From contig JAKLKU010000007.1 of the NCBI GenBank assembly GCA_023150475.1, positions 124,001 to 188,000 on the forward strand: 64,000 nt of DNA, given 5' to 3'. The notes beneath the pieces were generated by a model. That model saw only the letters and a program-made list of their open reading frames with translations. It was not told the origin of the DNA and made no database searches. The stretch's first letter is position 1. The number at the start of each line of letters is the position of its first letter. Of the stretch, positions 34,333 through 43,144 are shown one piece after another. The stretch comes from Planctomycetota bacterium (GTDB lineage: Bacteria; Planctomycetota; UBA1135; GCA-002686595). Made by a program: the position numbers and the translations under genes.

Positions 34333-36011
34333 CGTGCGTTGGACTTCGGCGAGCGATTCGATTTCGCCGCGGGCTTGGCCTGCGACTTCGCGGCGGGTTT
34401 CGTGGCCGGTTTGGACGGCGCCTTGGGGGCCGGCTTCGACGGGGCTCGCGGCATCTTCTCGGGGCGCAACGCGCGTTCGGCGACCTTCGCCGGCTTGTCG
34501 TGCGGCTTCTCGTGTGCTCGCGAGCTCGCGCCGTTCGGTTCGGCGGGCTTGGTGCGCCGCGTGACGCGGCGATACGCCTTCAGGTACTCCTCGGCGGTCG
34601 CTTGCCACGAGAAGTCCTGCTTCATGCAGCGCAACACCGTGTTGCGCCATTCTTCGGCGTCCTTGTAGTGAGCGCGCGTCTTGTCGATGCCTTCGAGCAG
34701 CCCGGCGGACGTGAACGTCTGGAAGTGGAAGCCCGTGCCTCCGCGCGGGTTCGTGCCGAGGTCGGCGACGTAGTCTTCGAGCCCGCTCGCGCCGAAGATC
34801 ACCGGGACCACGCCGTAGCGCATCGCGATCGCGGCGAGCGCGTTGCCCGGTTGGTAGTGCGACGGCAGGAGCAACACGTCCGCGCCGCCCATCACCAGGT
34901 GCGCCATCGGCACGTTGTAGCCCTCGATCACCCGCAATCTGCCGACGAACGTCGTCTCGATCGTGCGCAGCCGCGCGTGGATGTCGGGGTGTCCGCCGCC
35001 CATCAAGACGACTTCGACGTTGCGCTCGAGCACGGCGGTCAGGATCTCGGAGAGCAGCTCGAAACCGCTGTCCGCGTCGAACCGGCCGATCATCGCCGCG
35101 ATCTCGGTGCGCGGCCCCTTGTCGAGGTTGAGCTGCGTCTGGAGCGCGAGCTTGCACTTCTTCTTGCCGGCGAGCTGCTTGTCCTTCAGCGAGTAGCCTT
35201 CGGCGAGGTGCGGATCGTCCTCGGGGTTCCACGCTTGGTAGTCGATGCCGCTCGGGATGCCGACGAGCTCCTTCGCGCGCCGCCGGAACGTGTCCTCGAG
35301 CCCGTAGCCGCGATCTTGTTGCTGGATGCGCTGCGCGTGCGCCGCGGAATGCGTGCCGAGGATCGTCGCGAACTCGCAACCTGCTTTCAGGAAGCTCACC
35401 TTCCCATGCAGTTCGAGACCGCCGTGGAACTGGAAGAGGCGCAGGGGCAAGCCGACGTGCGTCAGGATCTGACGCTCGAAGAGCCCCTGCATCGCGAAGT
35501 TGTGGATCTGGAAGAACGTGCCGGCCTTGGACGCGGGATGCTCGGCGCGCGCTTCGTACTCGAGCTCGCGCAGGATCGGCAGCAACCCGGTCGTCCAGTC
35601 GGTGCAGTGCACGATCTCCGGCTCGAAGCCGAGCAGCGCGAAGCTCTCGAGCACGGCGCGCGAGAACGCCGCGAACCGTCGCCAGTTGTCCGGGTACGGC
35701 CCTTCGTCGTTGCCGTACAGGTTGCGACTCGCGAAGTACGTCGGGTGGCCGAGCAACACGATCCGCACGCCGTTCGAAGTCGCCGTCTCGACGGAGAAGC
35801 GTGACTGCGTGTCGCCATCCTTCACCTGGACGTGGCCCACGAGCGCGAGATCGGTGAGCCCGTCGACCTTGGTCGCCTGCGTGCGCGGCGTGAAGACTCG
35901 AGCGTCGGCGCCGACGCTGACCAGGGCCTGCGGCAGCGCGCGCGAGAACTCCGCGAGTTGGCTCTTCGCCACCAGCGGGTCGAACTCGGGCGTGACGAAG
36001 GCGACCTTCAT
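34329..36011 (-). CDS. GT5 starch/glycogen synthase-like protein with altered active-site motifs
   Basis: The 560-residue protein has clear GT5 glycogen-synthase architecture: an N-terminal catalytic half with FQIHNFAMQGLF, then LVGIPSGIDYQAWNPEDD and GTGFHFQTFT. Several residues essential in E. coli GlgA are changed. The KTGGL motif reads KSQLA, DWHxG reads DWTTG, SRLTSQKG reads GRFDADSG (Arg kept, Lys lost), and the FEPCG motif reads YQPGN so that its Glu is Gln. It may use another donor or have lost catalysis. The last roughly 70 residues are a Lys/Pro/Ala-rich disordered tail. The ROK kinase is co-translated downstream. Calling it glgA would overstate the evidence. Confidence 0.8.
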   Translation of the reverse strand: MKVAFVTPEFDPLVAKSQLAEFSRALPQALVSVGADARVFTPRTQATKVDGLTDLALVGHVQVKDGDTQSRFSVETATSNGVRIVLLGHPTYFASRNLYGNDEGPYPDNWRRFAAFSRAVLESFALLGFEPEIVHCTDWTTGLLPILRELEYEARAEHPASKAGTFFQIHNFAMQGLFERQILTHVGLPLRLFQFHGGLELHGKVSFLKAGCEFATILGTHSAAHAQRIQQQDRGYGLEDTFRRRAKELVGIPSGIDYQAWNPEDDPHLAEGYSLKDKQLAGKKKCKLALQTQLNLDKGPRTEIAAMIGRFDADSGFELLSEILTAVLERNVEVVLMGGGHPDIHARLRTIETTFVGRLRVIEGYNVPMAHLVMGGADVLLLPSHYQPGNALAAIAMRYGVVPVIFGASGLEDYVADLGTNPRGGTGFHFQTFTSAGLLEGIDKTRAHYKDAEEWRNTVLRCMKQDFSWQATAEEYLKAYRRVTRRTKPAEPNGASSRAHEKPHDKPAKVAERALRPEKMPRAPSKPAPKAPSKPATKPAAKSQAKPAAKSNRSPKSNAR

Positions 36012-36270
36012 TCGCGGGTCGGCTCCGTCGTCGGACCGCGGCCCGTGCCCGTTCGCGTCCGCGCGCGGACGAAGCTCTCGCCGAGGGTCGGCGTTTGCGA
36101 CCCTCGCAGCGGGTCAGGCGCGGGGATGTGCTCGGCGCTCTCGACTTTCAACGTCCAGTGGCCTCGGAAGGTGTTCCGGGGGTGCCAGGGCGACGGGCGA
36201 CACCCTAAGGAAGTGCCCGGCAGAGCCCTAGCCCGACCTTTGGACGTTGTTGTAAGTCTTTACACGGCAG

Positions 36271-37110
36271 CTATTTGGAGTTTTCGCCGCCGGGCTTCCA
36301 GCTCTTCTTCCCGGCGTAGATCGCGCGCGCCTTCTTGAGGTTGTCCTTCAACCCGGCGATCCGCGTCTCGTCGGAGGGGTGCGTCGAAAGGAACTCGGGC
36401 GGAGAGCCGCCCGACTGCTCCGCCATGCGTTTCCAGAACTCGACCGCCTGGTCGGGGTCGTATCCGGCGCGCGCCATGTACATGAGCCCGATCTCGTCGG
36501 CCTCGAGTTCCTGCTCGCGTCCCCACGGCAGCGAGATCAAGAGCGTCTTCGCGGCGCCGATGTACTCGGTGTACTGCTGCACGCTCTGGTACTTGAGTCC
36601 GATCAGTTGGAGACCGACGTCGAGGAAACCCTCGCTGCTCATGCGTTCGGTGCCGTGACGCGCGACCGCGTGGCCGATCTCGTGGCCCATGACCACGGCG
36701 AGGCCGGTCTCGTCCTTCGTCACGGGCAGGATGCCGGTGTAGACCGCCATCTTCCCACCGGGCAGACACCAAGCGTTCACGGTCTTCGGATCGTCGATCA
36801 AGTGCACTTCCCACTCGAAGCCGCCCGGATCGTCGGCGACCGCGACCAACCGATCGACACAGCGCTTCACCATCGCGAACTCGGCGGCGTACTTCGGATC
36901 GCTGTCGGCGAGCTTCACCGTCTTCAGCATTTCTTGGTACGTGTCCGCGCCGATCGTCTTGTCGCTCGACACCGGAGTCAGGTTGAACGACTTGCGGCCG
37001 GTCACCGGCGTCGTGAAGCACGCGCCGAGGCAGACGAGCGCGAGTGCCGCACCCGCGCGATAGAATCCCGAGCTCTTTCGCTGCTTCCGAACGTCCTTCG
37101 AGCCCTGCAT
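36271..37110 (-). CDS. M48-family metallopeptidase lipoprotein
   Basis: The 279-residue protein starts at the ATG at 37110, which has an AGGAGG site 7 bases upstream. A lipoprotein signal with lipobox LGAC gives Cys31. The zinc site is HEIGH in VVMGHEIGHAVARHG, with a third ligand in ELEADEIGL. Domain order and length match LoiP/YggG and BepA-type periplasmic peptidases that monitor outer-membrane assembly; the tetratricopeptide half of BepA is absent. The start codon is only 4 bases from that of the divergent cyclodeaminase gene, an unusually tight arrangement. The 259-base stretch downstream (36012-36270) shows nothing recognised. Confidence 0.88.
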   Translation of the reverse strand: MQGSKDVRKQRKSSGFYRAGAALALVCLGACFTTPVTGRKSFNLTPVSSDKTIGADTYQEMLKTVKLADSDPKYAAEFAMVKRCVDRLVAVADDPGGFEWEVHLIDDPKTVNAWCLPGGKMAVYTGILPVTKDETGLAVVMGHEIGHAVARHGTERMSSEGFLDVGLQLIGLKYQSVQQYTEYIGAAKTLLISLPWGREQELEADEIGLMYMARAGYDPDQAVEFWKRMAEQSGGSPPEFLSTHPSDETRIAGLKDNLKKARAIYAGKKSWKPGGENSK

Positions 37111-37114
37111 CGCG

Positions 37115-37768
37115 ATGCCTCCTGAAACGCATTCTCCTCGAGCGCAACTGATCGATCTGTCGCTCACGGCTTTCACCGAGAAGCTCGCCGCGCGCACGCC
37201 GACTCCGGGTGGCGGCAGTCAAGCCGCCTTCCTGGTCGCAAGTGGCGCAGCGCTCGTGAGTATGGCCTTTCGTTTCACGTCCGGCGAGAAGTTCGTCGCG
37301 GTCGAAGCGGCGATGGCGAGCCGCGTGAAGGAGCTCGACGAGCTCCGTCCGCAAGCGCTCGCGCTCGTCGATGGCGACTCGCGCGCGTACGACGCCGTCA
37401 CGGCCGCGTTCGGGCTGCCGAAGTCGAACGACGCCGAGAAGTCGGCGCGGACGGCCGCGATCCAGAGTGCGTTGAAAGGCGCGCTCGAGGTGCCCTTCGA
37501 GACCATGCGCCTCGCGCTGCAAGCTCTCGAGCTCGCCGCGGCGGGTGCACGCGACATCAACAAGAATCTCGCGAGCGATTGTGCCGTCGGCGCGAGTTGC
37601 GTCGCCGCCGCGCTCGAAGGCGCGTTCCTGAACGTGAAGATCAACGCGTTGTCGATCAAGGACGCCGCGTACGTCGCGGAGAAGCTCGCCGCGTGCGACC
37701 GCATGCGGATGCGATCGGCCGAGCTCTCGTCCTCGGTGACCGCGGCGATCCAGTCCCACCTTTCCTGA
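37115..37768 (+). CDS. cyclodeaminase/cyclohydrolase family protein (FchA-like)
   Basis: The 217-residue all-helical protein has the family signature AARTPTPGGGSQAAF near residues 23-37. Relatives act in one-carbon metabolism: formiminotetrahydrofolate cyclodeaminase (the FTCD C-terminal domain) or methenyl-tetrahydrofolate cyclohydrolase (FchA). It stands alone without the formiminotransferase domain, so its exact reaction is uncertain. No ribosome site is evident before the ATG. The phosphoglycerate mutase gene begins 9 bases after the stop, so both are probably on one transcript. Confidence 0.85.
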   Translation: MPPETHSPRAQLIDLSLTAFTEKLAARTPTPGGGSQAAFLVASGAALVSMAFRFTSGEKFVAVEAAMASRVKELDELRPQALALVDGDSRAYDAVTAAFGLPKSNDAEKSARTAAIQSALKGALEVPFETMRLALQALELAAAGARDINKNLASDCAVGASCVAAALEGAFLNVKINALSIKDAAYVAEKLAACDRMRMRSAELSSSVTAAIQSHLS

Positions 37769-37777
37769 GCACCCGCC

Positions 37778-38527
37778 ATGAAACAACTCGTCCTCGTCCG
37801 TCACGGCGAAAGCGTTTGGAACCAGGAGAATCGCTTCACCGGCTGGGTCGACGTGCCGCTTTCGCAGAAAGGCCTCGCGGAAGCCGCGGAGGCGGGCCGG
37901 CGCCTGAAGAGCGCCGGTTACACGTTCGACCTCGCCCACACGTCACTCCTGAAGCGAGCGATCAAGACGCTCTGGCTGACGCTCGAGGAGATGGACTTGA
38001 TGTGGATCCCGGTGACGCGCGCGTGGCAGTTGAACGAGCGTCACTACGGTTCGCTCTCCGGCCTCAACAAGGCGGAGACCGCCGCGCTGCACGGCGAAGC
38101 GCAAGTCAAGATCTGGCGCCGCAGCTACGACATCCCGCCGCCTGCGTTCGAACCGCAGGACGCGAAGAACCCGTCGCACGATCGGCGCTACGCCGGCCTC
38201 GCGGCGCACGAGAAACCGATGTCGGAGTCGTTGAAGGACACCGTCGCGCGTGTCGTGCCCTATTGGGAACGCGAGATCGTGCCGCAACTGAAGGCGGGTA
38301 AGCGTGTGCTCGTCGCGGCGCACGGCAACAGTCTGCGTGCGCTCGTGAAGCACCTCGACCGGATCTCCGATCAGGACATCGTCGAGCTCAACATCCCGAC
38401 CGGCGTGCCGAAGGTGTACGAGCTCTCCGACGACCTGCAGCCGCTGAAGAGCTTCTACCTCGCGGACGCGGCCGAACTCGCCGCGCGCGAGAAGGCGGTC
38501 GCCGAACAAGGCAAGGCGAAGAAGTAG
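37778..38527 (+). CDS. gpmA: 2,3-bisphosphoglycerate-dependent phosphoglycerate mutase
   Basis: The 249-residue cytoplasmic enzyme of glycolysis/gluconeogenesis interconverts 3- and 2-phosphoglycerate through a phospho-His. The RHGES motif ([20 protein letters not shown]) supplies the phospho-His near residue 10. [16 protein letters not shown] has the partner Glu, and [14 protein letters not shown] has the second His. Length and motifs match dPGM closely. It follows the cyclodeaminase gene by 9 bases; a functional link is not obvious. Confidence 0.97.
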   Translation: MKQLVLVRHGESVWNQENRFTGWVDVPLSQKGLAEAAEAGRRLKSAGYTFDLAHTSLLKRAIKTLWLTLEEMDLMWIPVTRAWQLNERHYGSLSGLNKAETAALHGEAQVKIWRRSYDIPPPAFEPQDAKNPSHDRRYAGLAAHEKPMSESLKDTVARVVPYWEREIVPQLKAGKRVLVAAHGNSLRALVKHLDRISDQDIVELNIPTGVPKVYELSDDLQPLKSFYLADAAELAAREKAVAEQGKAKK

Positions 38528-38531
38528 CGTC

Positions 38532-39836
38532 TCAGCCCGCTCGCCGCGCGAAGAACGCGGCGCGCCGCTCGCGCAACGCGCGGTGCGAGTAGAGCTTGCG
38601 CGTCAGCTCGTGGAATCCGGCGCGCAGCTCGTCCGGCGACATCCGCGCTGGCTGGTACGTGACGTCGAACAGAGTGCACAAGTCCCAACGCCCGGGCGTC
38701 AGCAAACGCCCTTCGCGTTCGAGCCGCGCGTACAGAGGCGTACCCGGGAACGGCGTGAGGTACGTGATCTGCACTTCGTAGAGCGCCGTGCGGCGTGCGA
38801 AGTCGAGCACGTGGTCGAAGATCTCCGGTCCTTGGCGGTCGAGCCCGAGCACGAAACAACCGTCGACGGTGACGCCGCGCGACTGCAGCGCGTCGATCGC
38901 GCGCGGGTAGTCCGCCGCGCGGCGCGACTTGAAGTCCCCGTGCGCTTCGAGTCCGCCGAGCGCCGACGCGTCCGGGCTCTCGAGACCGATCAGGAGCTGA
39001 CGGCAGCCGCTTTCCGCGAGCAGGTCGGCGAGCTCGGGATCGTCCGCGACGCTGACGTCGGTCTCGGTGAACCACTTGACGCCGAGTTCGCCGAGGCTGC
39101 GCGCGAGTTCCTTGCCCCAGCGTTTGTCGACGAACGTGTTGTCGTCGGCGAGCTCGAGGAACGCGTCCGGACGGAGTTCCAGGATCGCCTTGACGTCGCG
39201 CACCACGTGTTCGACCGGCCGGCGCCGGTAACGCTCGGAGAGCATCACGCTCGACGCGCAGAACTCGCAGCGCCACGGGCAACCGCGCGACGTCTGCACC
39301 GTGTAGCGGTTGTACGGCCGCGCGCCGAGCAAGTCGTACCGCGGGACGGGCAAGGCCGCGACGTCGACAGGGCCGAATTCGCTCGCGCGCCAGATGCGAC
39401 CGGGCTCGCGGCGCTCGACGGCGCGGACGAGCGCGGGCCAGACGTGTTCGCCTTCGCCGACGACCACGTGGTCGGCGTGAGCGAACGCTTCGTGCGGCAA
39501 CACGGTCGCGTGCAACCCGCCGATCGCGACCGTCACGCCGGCGTTGCGCAGTCGATCGGCGATCGCGTACGCCTCGAAGCTCTGCGCGGAGAACGTGCTG
39601 ATCGCGACGAGGTCGCACGCGAGCAGTTCGTCGGGCTCGTCGCCGGCGCGCGGCGCCTCGAAGTAGGCGAGCTCGTGACCTTTCGGCGTCACGGCGGCGA
39701 GGTAGAGCAGGCCGAGGCTCGGCAATGCGGCGACTTGTTTCGAACGTTCGACGAATCCAGGGAGCGTCAGCCCGAGCTCGAGGAGCTTCGGATCGTGCGC
39801 ACGGATGCCGCTCAACGCGAGGAAACCGATCTTCAT
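38532..39836 (-). CDS. B12-binding-domain radical SAM protein
   Basis: The 434-residue protein starts at 39836. The N-terminal 150 residues resemble a cobalamin-binding domain (VAISTFSAQSFEAYAIADRLR and VAIGGLHATVLPHEA), although the classical DxHxxG motif is not evident. The radical SAM core follows with TSRGCPWRCEFCASS (CxxxCxxC) and the later segments ADDNTFVDKRW and LIGLESPDA. Relatives are methyltransferases or hopanoid, porphyrin and tetrapyrrole-modifying enzymes such as HpnJ/HpnP and BchE types. The substrate here is open. It overlaps by 4 bases with a small membrane-protein gene upstream, suggesting a membrane-linked or lipid substrate. Confidence 0.85.
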   Translation of the reverse strand: MKIGFLALSGIRAHDPKLLELGLTLPGFVERSKQVAALPSLGLLYLAAVTPKGHELAYFEAPRAGDEPDELLACDLVAISTFSAQSFEAYAIADRLRNAGVTVAIGGLHATVLPHEAFAHADHVVVGEGEHVWPALVRAVERREPGRIWRASEFGPVDVAALPVPRYDLLGARPYNRYTVQTSRGCPWRCEFCASSVMLSERYRRRPVEHVVRDVKAILELRPDAFLELADDNTFVDKRWGKELARSLGELGVKWFTETDVSVADDPELADLLAESGCRQLLIGLESPDASALGGLEAHGDFKSRRAADYPRAIDALQSRGVTVDGCFVLGLDRQGPEIFDHVLDFARRTALYEVQITYLTPFPGTPLYARLEREGRLLTPGRWDLCTLFDVTYQPARMSPDELRAGFHELTRKLYSHRALRERRAAFFARRAG

Positions 39837-40210
39837 GCGAGAACTCCTTTCAAGGCCGAACCGGCGGCGAGCACGAGTGCGAGCACCGGCAAGGCGAACA
39901 CCAAGTAGAGGCGCTTCGTCCACGCGACGCAGAGGCACGCGAACGGCATCGCGACTGCGCCGAGCGCGAACCCGAGCGACGCGAGTCCGTCCGCGGCGGC
40001 GCCCGAGCGCGCGAACTCCAGGTTCACGAGCCCGAGCGCGACCGCAGCGATGTGCGCGAGCCGCACGAGCCGCCGCCGCGGCGATCCGTAGCCGCCGAGG
40101 AAGCCCTCGCGGAGGAAACCGAGCCCCAGGCTCGCGCCGCCGAGGAACCCGGCGAGCAGCAATCCGAAACCGAGCGCCTCGTGCACGGAACGATCGAACG
40201 GCGTGAACAT
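39833..40210 (-). CDS. small multi-span membrane protein of unknown function (125 aa)
   Basis: The protein is not recognised. Its 125 residues contain four likely transmembrane helices (about 12-34, 47-63, 77-91 and 101-120) with a basic loop YGSPRRRLVRLAH between the first two. It is read just before the B12-type radical SAM gene with a 4-base overlap, so the products may function together. Upstream, 40211-40392 is the divergent promoter region and shows nothing clear. Confidence 0.62.
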   Translation of the reverse strand: MFTPFDRSVHEALGFGLLLAGFLGGASLGLGFLREGFLGGYGSPRRRLVRLAHIAAVALGLVNLEFARSGAAADGLASLGFALGAVAMPFACLCVAWTKRLYLVFALPVLALVLAAGSALKGVLA

Positions 40211-40392
40211 GCGGTCCGACTTCTACCGCCGAAGCTCACCCGGGTCCGACGCACGAGTTCCGATCACGAGCATCGGCGCGGCGTATCGATCGCTCGACCG
40301 AATCGGTTTGCGCAGGAATCGGAGTTGGTTTCGCTCGCGTCGCGATGGACGATGGAGCGTCGGCGGATGCCCGTCCGCCCAAGGAGTCCGCC

Positions 40393-43143
40393 ATGCAAGT
40401 CACTCTCCTGCTCCGACCGATCGTCTCGCTCTTCGCCGTCGCCGCTGTCCTCACCGGGTTCGCGCGGGCACAGGAGCGTTTCGTGTACGTGCCGTTCGAC
40501 GGCCTCGAGTTCGAAGGCGAACGGCCCGCCCCTCCGGGATCACTCGACTGGCGCAGGAGCTGGGTCCAGGACGTCCGCGCGCCCTACGTCGTGCTCGACG
40601 TGCCCGGCGAGGCATACCTCGACTACGTCGACGCGGCGAACGCCGGAACGCGTGAGTGGGTCACCGACGTGCCCGCGCTCGCACTGCGATTGACGAGCGA
40701 TGCGCCGGTCACGGGACGATTGTGGATGCCGACGCGCGATTGGCAGGGCCTGACGATGCACCGCTTCCGCGTGGCGCAGCCCGATGCTTCGCCCGATCCG
40801 CGTGCGCGCTACTTCGAAGCGATGGAGGAGCACTACGCCCGGCTCGATCGTCGAGACCTGCCCGGCGAAGCGTGGTTCCGCCACCGCGCCGCGTGGGCGC
40901 GCAGACAGCGCGGCGCGGGGGGCGTCGAGTCGCTCGACGGCGTGCCGACGCGCGCGCAGGCACTCGACGCCACGCTCGAGCTCTTCAGCGGCGCGAAGGC
41001 CGTCGCGGAGAACCTCGACCTCGATCGCGAGTTGCGCGCGTTCGAGAACGAGCCTCTCGACGTGCCGATCGACTCGCTCGAAGGCGTGACCACGCGCGCC
41101 ATGGATTGGAAGGCGCTCGTCGTGGGGCTCGAGCCCGAGCTCGATCCGCTCGCGAAGTCGATCCCGTCCGATCAACACGCCGTGTTCTTCCCGTCGTTCG
41201 CCGCGTTGACCGAAGTCGTCGACGAGCTCGACCGCAGCGGCACGCCGCTGCTCGAGTTCTTCGCCGCGGACGTGCAGGACGCGCGCACGAAGGACCGCTA
41301 CCAAGAGCAACTCTGCCTGCCGCTCTCCGCCGTCGCGCGGCTGCTCGGACCGACCGTCGTGACGAGCGTCGCTCTGACGGGCGGCGACCCGTTCGTCCGC
41401 GCCGGCACCGACGTGACCGTGCTCTTCGAGTGCAAACAACCCGCGGTGCTCGAGGGCTACCTCGCGGCGCGGCAAGCCGAAGCGGAGAAACGCGGCGCGT
41501 GGAAGAACGAAGGCGATCTCGGTGGTTCGCGGTACAAAGGCGTGCACACGGCCGACCGCCGCGTGTCGTCGTTCGTCGCTCGGTTCGGCGACGTGCTCGC
41601 CGTCTCGAACTCCGTCGATTCGTTGCGGCGCGTCGCCGACGCGCTCGCGGGGCGCACGCCGAGCCTTGCGAGCACCGACGAGTACGTCTGGTTCCGCAAT
41701 CGCTACGAACGCGGTGAGCCCGGCGAAAGCGCGTTCCTCGTGCTCTCCGACGCGACGATCCGCCGCTGGGCCGGTCCGCGCGCGCGCATCGGCGACTCGC
41801 GGCGCGTCCGTGCGGCCGCCGCGATGGCGGAGATCCAGTGCCGGCACCTCGGAGATCTCGCCGCGGGGCGCGTCGGCGACGGTGCGTCCGCGGCGGATTC
41901 GGAGTTCGCGGTCAGCGCCGATTTCTTGTGGTCGAAGGACGGAGTCCGGTCGCCGACGTGGGGGACGATGACGTTCCTCACGCCGCTCGCCGAACTCTCT
42001 CTCGACAAGGTCAGCGCGAGCGAGAAGCGGGCGTACGAGACGTTCCGCGAGACCTTCCAACGCCGCTGGAGCACCGTGTTCGATCCAATCGCGATCCGGC
42101 TCTCGTTCGACGCCGGCAAGCTCGCGGCCGACGTGACGATCATGCCGCTCACGGCGACCACCGACTATCGCGAGTTCCGTCAGTTCGCCGGCGACGCGAA
42201 GCTTGCGCCGCACGCAGGCGATCCGCACCCCGAAGCGCTGTTGCACTTCGCGACCGCGTTCGACGCGAAATCGGAGTTCGGCAACTTCCTCTCGGGCGCC
42301 GTCGGCGGCGAGCTCGGCGCCGATCCACTCGCGTGGCTCGGGGATGGCATCGCGCTCTACGCCGACCGCGACCCGTTCTGGGAAGAGCTCTCGAAGCAGG
42401 GGGAGCTCGAGCGCGCGTTGAGCGAGACGTTCTATCGGCTGCCCGTCGCCCTGCATTGCGAAGTGAAGGATCCACTGAAGCTCGCGGCCTTCATGACGGG
42501 GCTTCGGACGATCGCCAATCAAGCGGCGCCCGACTTGACGACGTGGCAGACGCGAGAGTTCGAGGGACACACCTACGTGCGCGTCTCGGTCGACGAAGAC
42601 GTCGACTGGGGCGAAGCCGTGGCCGAAGCCGCGGTGTACTACGCGACGTTGCCGAAGGCTCTGATCGTGTCGCTGCGCGAAGACGTGCTGCAGCGCGCGT
42701 TGAAGCGCTACGACGCTCGCAAGGCCGGCGCCGAGGAGTTCGTGACCGGATGGCTCGGCAAGAGCACGGGCTTGCGCGTCGAGCGCGGCGCGCTCGACGT
42801 CCTCGGCACGTTCGGCGGTGAGTCACTGGAGCACGAAGTCGCCCGTGCGGCGTGGTCGCCGATCCCGATCCTCGACGAGTGGAAACGCCTCTTCCCGGAG
42901 CAGGATGCGCTTGCCCTGCACGAGCGTTTCTTCGGCGTGCGGCTCGTGTCGCCGAGCGGCGGCACGTTTCGTTGGGACGAGACGGCTCAGACCTTCGCGT
43001 CGACCGACTACGGCTCGCCCGGCGCGCCGACGAAAGGTCCCGGGTTGCCGCGCGCGATCGAAGGCTTCGTCCGCGGCGAGTTCGGGCTCGAATTCGAAGG
43101 CGAAGGACTGCGCGCGAGGGCTGAACTCACGCGCCAGCGCTGA
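40393..43143 (+). CDS. large exported protein of unknown function (916 aa, DUF3352-like features)
   Basis: The start at 40393 is fixed by AAGGAG and by a signal peptide that follows (cleavage near ARAQ). The mature protein of about 890 residues has no repeats or membrane helices. Segments such as HAVFFPSFAALTEVVDEL, VLFECKQPAVLEGYL and DVLAVSNSVDSLRRVADAL resemble the DUF3352-type exported proteins common in planctomycetes and cyanobacteria, but this is by eye. The second half contains a similar block (LPKALIVSLREDVLQRALKRYDA), so the protein may be two related modules. It converges on the response-regulator gene with a 1-base gap. No catalytic motif is visible. Confidence 0.75.
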   Translation: MQVTLLLRPIVSLFAVAAVLTGFARAQERFVYVPFDGLEFEGERPAPPGSLDWRRSWVQDVRAPYVVLDVPGEAYLDYVDAANAGTREWVTDVPALALRLTSDAPVTGRLWMPTRDWQGLTMHRFRVAQPDASPDPRARYFEAMEEHYARLDRRDLPGEAWFRHRAAWARRQRGAGGVESLDGVPTRAQALDATLELFSGAKAVAENLDLDRELRAFENEPLDVPIDSLEGVTTRAMDWKALVVGLEPELDPLAKSIPSDQHAVFFPSFAALTEVVDELDRSGTPLLEFFAADVQDARTKDRYQEQLCLPLSAVARLLGPTVVTSVALTGGDPFVRAGTDVTVLFECKQPAVLEGYLAARQAEAEKRGAWKNEGDLGGSRYKGVHTADRRVSSFVARFGDVLAVSNSVDSLRRVADALAGRTPSLASTDEYVWFRNRYERGEPGESAFLVLSDATIRRWAGPRARIGDSRRVRAAAAMAEIQCRHLGDLAAGRVGDGASAADSEFAVSADFLWSKDGVRSPTWGTMTFLTPLAELSLDKVSASEKRAYETFRETFQRRWSTVFDPIAIRLSFDAGKLAADVTIMPLTATTDYREFRQFAGDAKLAPHAGDPHPEALLHFATAFDAKSEFGNFLSGAVGGELGADPLAWLGDGIALYADRDPFWEELSKQGELERALSETFYRLPVALHCEVKDPLKLAAFMTGLRTIANQAAPDLTTWQTREFEGHTYVRVSVDEDVDWGEAVAEAAVYYATLPKALIVSLREDVLQRALKRYDARKAGAEEFVTGWLGKSTGLRVERGALDVLGTFGGESLEHEVARAAWSPIPILDEWKRLFPEQDALALHERFFGVRLVSPSGGTFRWDETAQTFASTDYGSPGAPTKGPGLPRAIEGFVRGEFGLEFEGEGLRARAELTRQR

Positions 43144-43144
43144 T

